This document shows, piece by piece, positions 59,462-64,000 of a DNA stretch of 64,000 nucleotides. The position numbers and the translations under genes are program-made. How positions within the stretch are numbered: the stretch's first letter is position 1; each line of letters starts with the position of its first letter. Source of the stretch: Odobenus rosmarus divergens (lineage: Eukaryota > Chordata > Mammalia > Carnivora > Odobenidae); assembly GCF_000321225.1 (NCBI RefSeq), contig NW_004451419.1, positions 1,070,413-1,134,412 on the forward strand, in the 5' to 3' direction. Under the pieces are notes generated by a model, which saw only the letters and a program-made list of their open reading frames with translations, was not told the origin of the DNA and searched no databases.

Positions 59462-61307
59462 CTTGAGACGGGCAACCGGGGGGGGGGAGGGGGGCAGCAT
59501 GGCGTTAGGGGACCGGCGGGGCCACCAAGCGGGGCCGCCGGGCCGGGGACAGTGAGCTTCTGGGAGGGGATGTCCCCGAGGCCCGTGCTCCTCGTGGCGT
59601 GGGAAGGGAAAGGAAGAGGGAGATGTGTGTGCCCGTCTACCCCTGTGAGGGACAGCAGGACGGACACGAGCTTTGGGGACCGACAGACCTGGGTTCAAAT
59701 TCCAGCTTGTGCCGCCGACTAGCTGTGAGCCTTGAGCAAGTTATTTAGCCTCTCTGAGCCTCAGTTTCCTCATCTGTAAAACGGGGATGATGATGGCACC
59801 CACCGAGTCAGGTTGCTCTCGTAAAGGATCAAGGGGGTGGCGCCCGGTGCTCGGCATGGTACCAGGCACGGGGAAGGTTGCCCAGCGCCGAGGAGCCTCT
59901 GGCCTCTGGGTCCCCTGCTCTGGAGAAGGCAGACCGCCGGAGGTGACTGCTAATATGGACTGTGGCTTCTCTTGTCCTTCAGGGGATGATGCTTCCCTAA
60001 CTTTCAGGGCTTCCCTGATCCGTGAAAAGAACTGAGAACCAGAAATGCACAGAACTGCAGAACCGGAAAGAAAAGGGTGCAGCTGGATGAGAAGCGTAGG
60101 CTGAGTCTGACAGGGTGAGGCACCTATAAACAGTGTCACATGGCGAACGCCGACGGCAAGACCCCGAGGACCTGAGTGTAAACCGTGCGCCAGGCACTCT
60201 GTACACATTAACTTGTTCCGTTTCATTACAACCCTTGGAGATGGGGCCGAGTTTACACCCATTTGAAAGATGAGGATGCGAAGGCTCAGGGAGGTAGAAT
60301 CCCAGACCCTGCTTACTGTGTGACCTGGAGCAAGACACTTAACCTCTCTGCGCACCAGTTCCTCATCTGTGAAACGCGGGTGAGGATGCACCCACTCCAT
60401 GGTGCCTTTGTGAAGAATACAACCCGTGGGCAGCCCGCCCCGGGCCAGGTGCGCAGGACACACCGTTATCACTCAGGTGCTGGGTGTGAGGACTTGGCAA
60501 GGGAGCAGCACGCAGGGAGGGCAGGGCTTCATGGCGCCCACCCAGAGGTGGCCCAGCTCTTCCTGCCTACACCCAGACTGACTGCCGGCCCAGCCTGTGC
60601 CCTGTGGGAAAGAGGCCAGCCTGTCAGACCCCAGTGACAGGGGGACGGGGATGGGCCAGGACCGGCTGGGCAAGATGAGCGGGCCGAGAGAGGCAGGGTG
60701 GCCAGCAACAGTGCGTAGGGCACCCCAAGGGCTTCTTCATCGCTGGAGTGGGCCTCTCAGCCTGGCGACCCTGGGGTCCCCCTTTCCAGAAACCCCGCCC
60801 AGTGTCATCCCAACATAAACCGCCAAGACCCCCGTGGGCCAGTGTCTCTTCAGCAGATGCCCCAGGGGGTATGGGAGCCTTTCTTCTCTTCCCTGCCCAG
60901 GGTGAGGATCTGGGCAGAATTCAAAGGGGCCAAACAGGCCTGCCCACCAGCAAGAGTCTCTGCCAGGCCTTCTCCCATGGCCCCCCAATCGGGCCTCACG
61001 GGACACAGAAACCCCACGGAGCATCTACAGTAACACCCACTGCGGCCACGGATGGGACTGGGCAAGCACACAGGATGGGGCCACACAGATAGGGAGACCT
61101 TCTGGAGCCCAGGTGGGCCCCACAGCTAAGGAGCGGCAGGTGTGGGGCTGGCTCACCTGGAAGATTTTCTGCACAATCCAGCCGTGGTACTTCTTGAGGG
61201 CCATCTCGTAGGCCTTGGTGGCGTTGACGCGGATGAGGTTGGGGTGATTCTCATCCTGCTCCCCGTCGCAGATGCTCTGGAGGAAGACCTGGATGAAGCG
61301 GAGGCCT
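59279..61307 (-). CDS. GLTP: GLTP, C-terminal half (exons 4-5; 5' exons outside window)
   Basis: Glycolipid transfer protein moves glycosphingolipids between membrane faces in the cytosol with an all-helical two-layer fold. Coding segments 61307-61157 and 59461-59279 join in frame and encode residues 99-209 (human numbering). H140 of the glycolipid headgroup site is in LKKYHGWIVQK. The lipid-contacting D48, N52, K55 and W96 lie in exons beyond 64000, so they cannot be checked. The C-terminus NAELNYKV matches human length. Substitutions are mild (for example Q116, F153). Confidence 0.95.
59462..61156 (-). other. GLTP: GLTP intron 4
   Basis: 1.7 kb. MIRs at about 59665-59860 (+), 60170-60290 (-) and 60290-60450 (+). 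The rest (60450-61150) is unclassified, GC-rich and without a gene. Confidence 0.7.
61157..61307 (-). CDS. GLTP: GLTP exon 4
   Basis: Encodes residues 100-149 after the last base of codon 99: GLRFIQVFLQSICDGEQDEN, HPNLIRVNATKAYEMALKK and YHGWIVQKIFQ with H140. The junctions are GGGCTGCAG and GTGAGC. Confidence 0.96.
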
Positions 61308-64000
61308 CTGCAGCCCAGGAGAGAGAGACAGCTCTTCAGGACCATGCACGCTCCTGCCCGTCGCCCCGCCAGCGCACCCCTGCGTGTGGCAGACCCTGAC
61401 GCACTTGGACTCGGGCACGTGCCGTGCACGCTCGGCACCGGTCACTCCTCAGGTGTTATCCTGAACCTGGCTTACGTGCAATGTGACCACCCGGCTCAGC
61501 GCAGCCTCTCCCCAGCACCTTGCTGACTGCAGTCCCCGCTGGGCTGTAAGGTCTGCGAGGCAGGTCTGGGCCCACCTTGCCCATTTCTGTGTCCACGTGA
61601 CCTCCCCTGGGCGGGCACTCGGCAGGCGGCTGTCAGCGCTTGAGGACTGAAGACACAGCGCTGGCCCTCAGACGGCTCACGGACCATGGACTCTGGACAC
61701 ACTGGGCACGCTCACGAGCCTGGCCCTGGGCCCGGGCTCCCCACCCCCACCACGGCCCCAAGCCACTGTCTGCACTCTCCAGCGGCCACTTGGGCCCTTC
61801 CTCCAGGGGAAGAACAATGCTTTAAGAGCCAGGAGAAAGCCATGGCCATGGGGTACAGCGGGGTGACTACGTCAGAGATGGGTACATGCTAGTCCTTTAA
61901 TGCACAGCATTTCATCTCCCACTCCCTCAGCCCCACAATCAGCCCATTTCACAGAGAACAGTGAGGCGCCCCCGAAAGTCTTGGGCAAAGGCCAGGATGC
62001 AAACCCAGCTGTCTCACCCCTGAGCTGGACTTCCTTCCTTTGCCATCCCTCACTGTCCCCCCAGGGTCCCTGGATGAGCTGCTCTGCTCCTTCCCTGCAG
62101 GGAGGTAGGGATCGGGTCGGAGGGCTCGCAGGGGCAGGAGCGCTGCGACTGAAGGGTCTAACTTCATCACCTAGGAGGTGAAGGGAAGTCCTCCGTACCT
62201 GGATCAGAACCCTTAGCCGTCAGGGATCAGCCTGAGCTGTGGAACTGAGCCCAGGGGACAATCCCAGCCCTGCCCTGGGTCAGCCACCTCTCTTGAGCCC
62301 CTGCCTTCCCCCAGCCCTAATGACCACCCCTCTCCCCAGCAGAGGGGATGAAGCGCCATCTGATCCTGTTGCTGACCAGCTTCATGGCCCTCGGTGGCTC
62401 CCCAGGACCCCTGATCATGCTGGGACTCACTTGTCCAATCCCACCTGGTCCCTCCCTGCTCCTGCCTCGCATCCAGAGCCTGCTGGACCAGACCCTCCCA
62501 GAGCAGCAGACACACCGGGCCTCTCCTGCCCTCCCACCTCTCAAAGGCCTCATCCTCCTGGGACCCTCCTGCTCAGTCCTAGAGACTCTGCTTGGCACCC
62601 CTCCTCCAGGAAAACCTCCCTGATCTCTCTCTGCTGCAGGCTCTGCTATCCTGCTGTCAGGATCCACCCACCAGCCTGATGCCCCGGCCAGGCTGTGATA
62701 CCCCCAGTGGGGCCCTGCCTCATTCAATGTGGCATCCCCCACACCCAGCAGGTGCTTATTACGTGCTCAGCCTGTTGGCATCTGCCTTCACCTGCCCTCC
62801 CAGTCACTTGGCTCTGTCCATCTGACCTGGACACGAACAACCTAACTGAGCTGAACATCACCATCTGCCTTGCTCCTCCCCAGAAACGCACAGAGCGTGC
62901 TGATGGATAGACCAAGGCAGTTCTCATCCAGGCCTGGGAGTCTCCTGTTGACGGATCAAAGTGGGCAGCTCGGTGGGGGCAGTTTCTGCAATGCTGTAAG
63001 GATGTTAATCATAGCCCACCTCCCCCCTGACGCCCACTAGGCTGCACCCTCCAGGGAGCTGGCTCCTCCTGGTCCATTTCACCAAAGAAGTGTGGTGGGG
63101 AGAGGGGACTAGCTCCAGGGGATGAGGGGAGAGACAGGAGAGGAGCACCCTTCTTGACGCCTGACTCCAGGCCCGAGAGAGGGCGACACTGGGCACATCT
63201 GTGGGGCCAAGGGTGCATCCCTGGCTTCATAGTGGCTGCCAGTGGTGTTTGCCCAGCTAAAAGAGAATTCTGTAGCTGGTAGAGAGCAGTGTGAAGGCAG
63301 CAAGCAAGCTGCCTGGCCTCTCTGAGCCTCAGTGGCCTTATATATAAGATGGGAACAACTGTATCTGGCTTCACGTATTTGCTAGAAGGACAATATAGAG
63401 AGAGAGTATGAGCATTCTCAAGTCGAGGGTATTGCTGGAAGGACAATATATAGAGAGATTATGAGCATTCTCAAGTCGAGGGTAAGATTGTCTGGGTTTA
63501 AATCCCAAATCAGGGTACCTGCCCCCAGCCCAAGAGACAGATCTGTGCAAGTTAGATAGAGTTCCTTCTCCTCAAGACACTGTATTTCTGTCATAATATA
63601 TGAATCTACCACGTGCATGATGTCACCAGCCCTAGATACAACACCTCTGTGCAGTGCACAACCTGCACAACTGTGCTTGGCCACTGAGTCCCAGCTCTGA
63701 TCTTGTGACTTTGGCCCATGATTTGGCCTCCAGAGCCCCAGTGGCCTCCCTCTGTGAGATGGGGATAACGACCACTCCTAACTCCCAGCACATGAAATAG
63801 GATGAGGCGCAGGAAATGTTTAGCACAACGCCCAGAGTATGCACTCACTTGCTAGGTCTCTCTGATGGGGCTGGAACAGGGAGTGTCACCATCGGGTGGG
63901 CCTTGGCCCTTTGGGCGCTTTTCCTCAGCTACTAACTAGCATCACACAAGGAAGCCTATGTGAAAGAAATGGAGGTGACCTTGCAGGGCAAGAGTAGGGC
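61308..64000 (-). other. GLTP: GLTP intron 3 (3' part)
   Basis: 2.7 kb without exons. Holds a MIR (-) at about 61890-62020, L2-like phrases at about 62585-62810, a 53-bp tandem duplication (63381-63486) and a MIR (+) at about 63690-63850. Exon 3 (ending MWLK in human) is not present up to 64000. Confidence 0.75.
63381..63486. repeat. 53-bp tandem duplication
   Basis: Copies at 63381-63433 and 63434-63486 both contain GAAGGACAATATA and ATGAGCATTCTCAAGTCGAG, with a few differences. It lies within a MIR-derived region of GLTP intron 3. Confidence 0.9.

Overview
This is a mammalian genomic window from a carnivore. It holds interrupted genes with GT/AG splice junctions, CpG-rich promoters, and ancient MIR, L2, L1 and MER5A debris. 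It also holds about a dozen tRNA-derived SINEs with the carnivore CAN-SINE head (a 'ggtggctcagtcggttaagcg' type box A region) and a TCT-rich, AATAAA-containing tail. The SINE type looks more like that of bears, seals and mustelids than the dog-specific subfamily, so an arctoid carnivore is my inference. No bacterial, viral or CRISPR-like system is present.

Layout. Positions 1-1221 are the last intron of FAM222A. Positions 1222-2501 are its large terminal coding exon (+ strand), followed by its 3'UTR to about 3.74 kb. Positions 3.75-11.9 kb are intergenic, with a CTCF-like site, an E-box/NRF1 cluster, a compact TATA/CCAAT candidate promoter near 10.7-10.84 kb and a degenerate 'CCAACATTACTCT' minisatellite. 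TRPV4 lies on the - strand. Its poly(A) signal is near 11.94 kb, its 15 coding exons run from 34033 down to 12478, and a probable noncoding first exon sits in a CpG island at about 48.6-48.8 kb. Joining the exons by their splice sites gives exactly 871 codons plus stop, the human TRPV4 length, with all frames preserved. Positions 48.8-58.27 kb are intergenic, with a small second CpG-rich patch near 55.5 kb. GLTP (- strand) enters from the right: its last two coding exons (residues 99-209) and 3'UTR are present, and the rest lies beyond 64000. FAM222A and TRPV4 are convergent, while TRPV4 and GLTP are head-to-tail. This is the gene order of human 12q24.11.

The genes are not an operon and do not act in one pathway. 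FAM222A encodes aggregatin, TRPV4 a Ca2+-permeable mechano-, osmo- and thermosensory channel, and GLTP a cytosolic glycolipid transfer protein.

The unusual material is noncoding. TRPV4 intron 2 carries two kilobase-scale tetranucleotide arrays in opposite orientation, one starting about 45 nt after the exon 2 donor and the other ending about 240 nt before the exon 3 acceptor. A perfect 87-bp triplication lies between them. A 41-bp exact copy of the exon 2 3' splice site lies 1.5 kb upstream in intron 1. A CA repeat lies just downstream of the exon 6 donor. The candidate promoter near 10.8 kb would drive a transcript antisense to the TRPV4 3' end.
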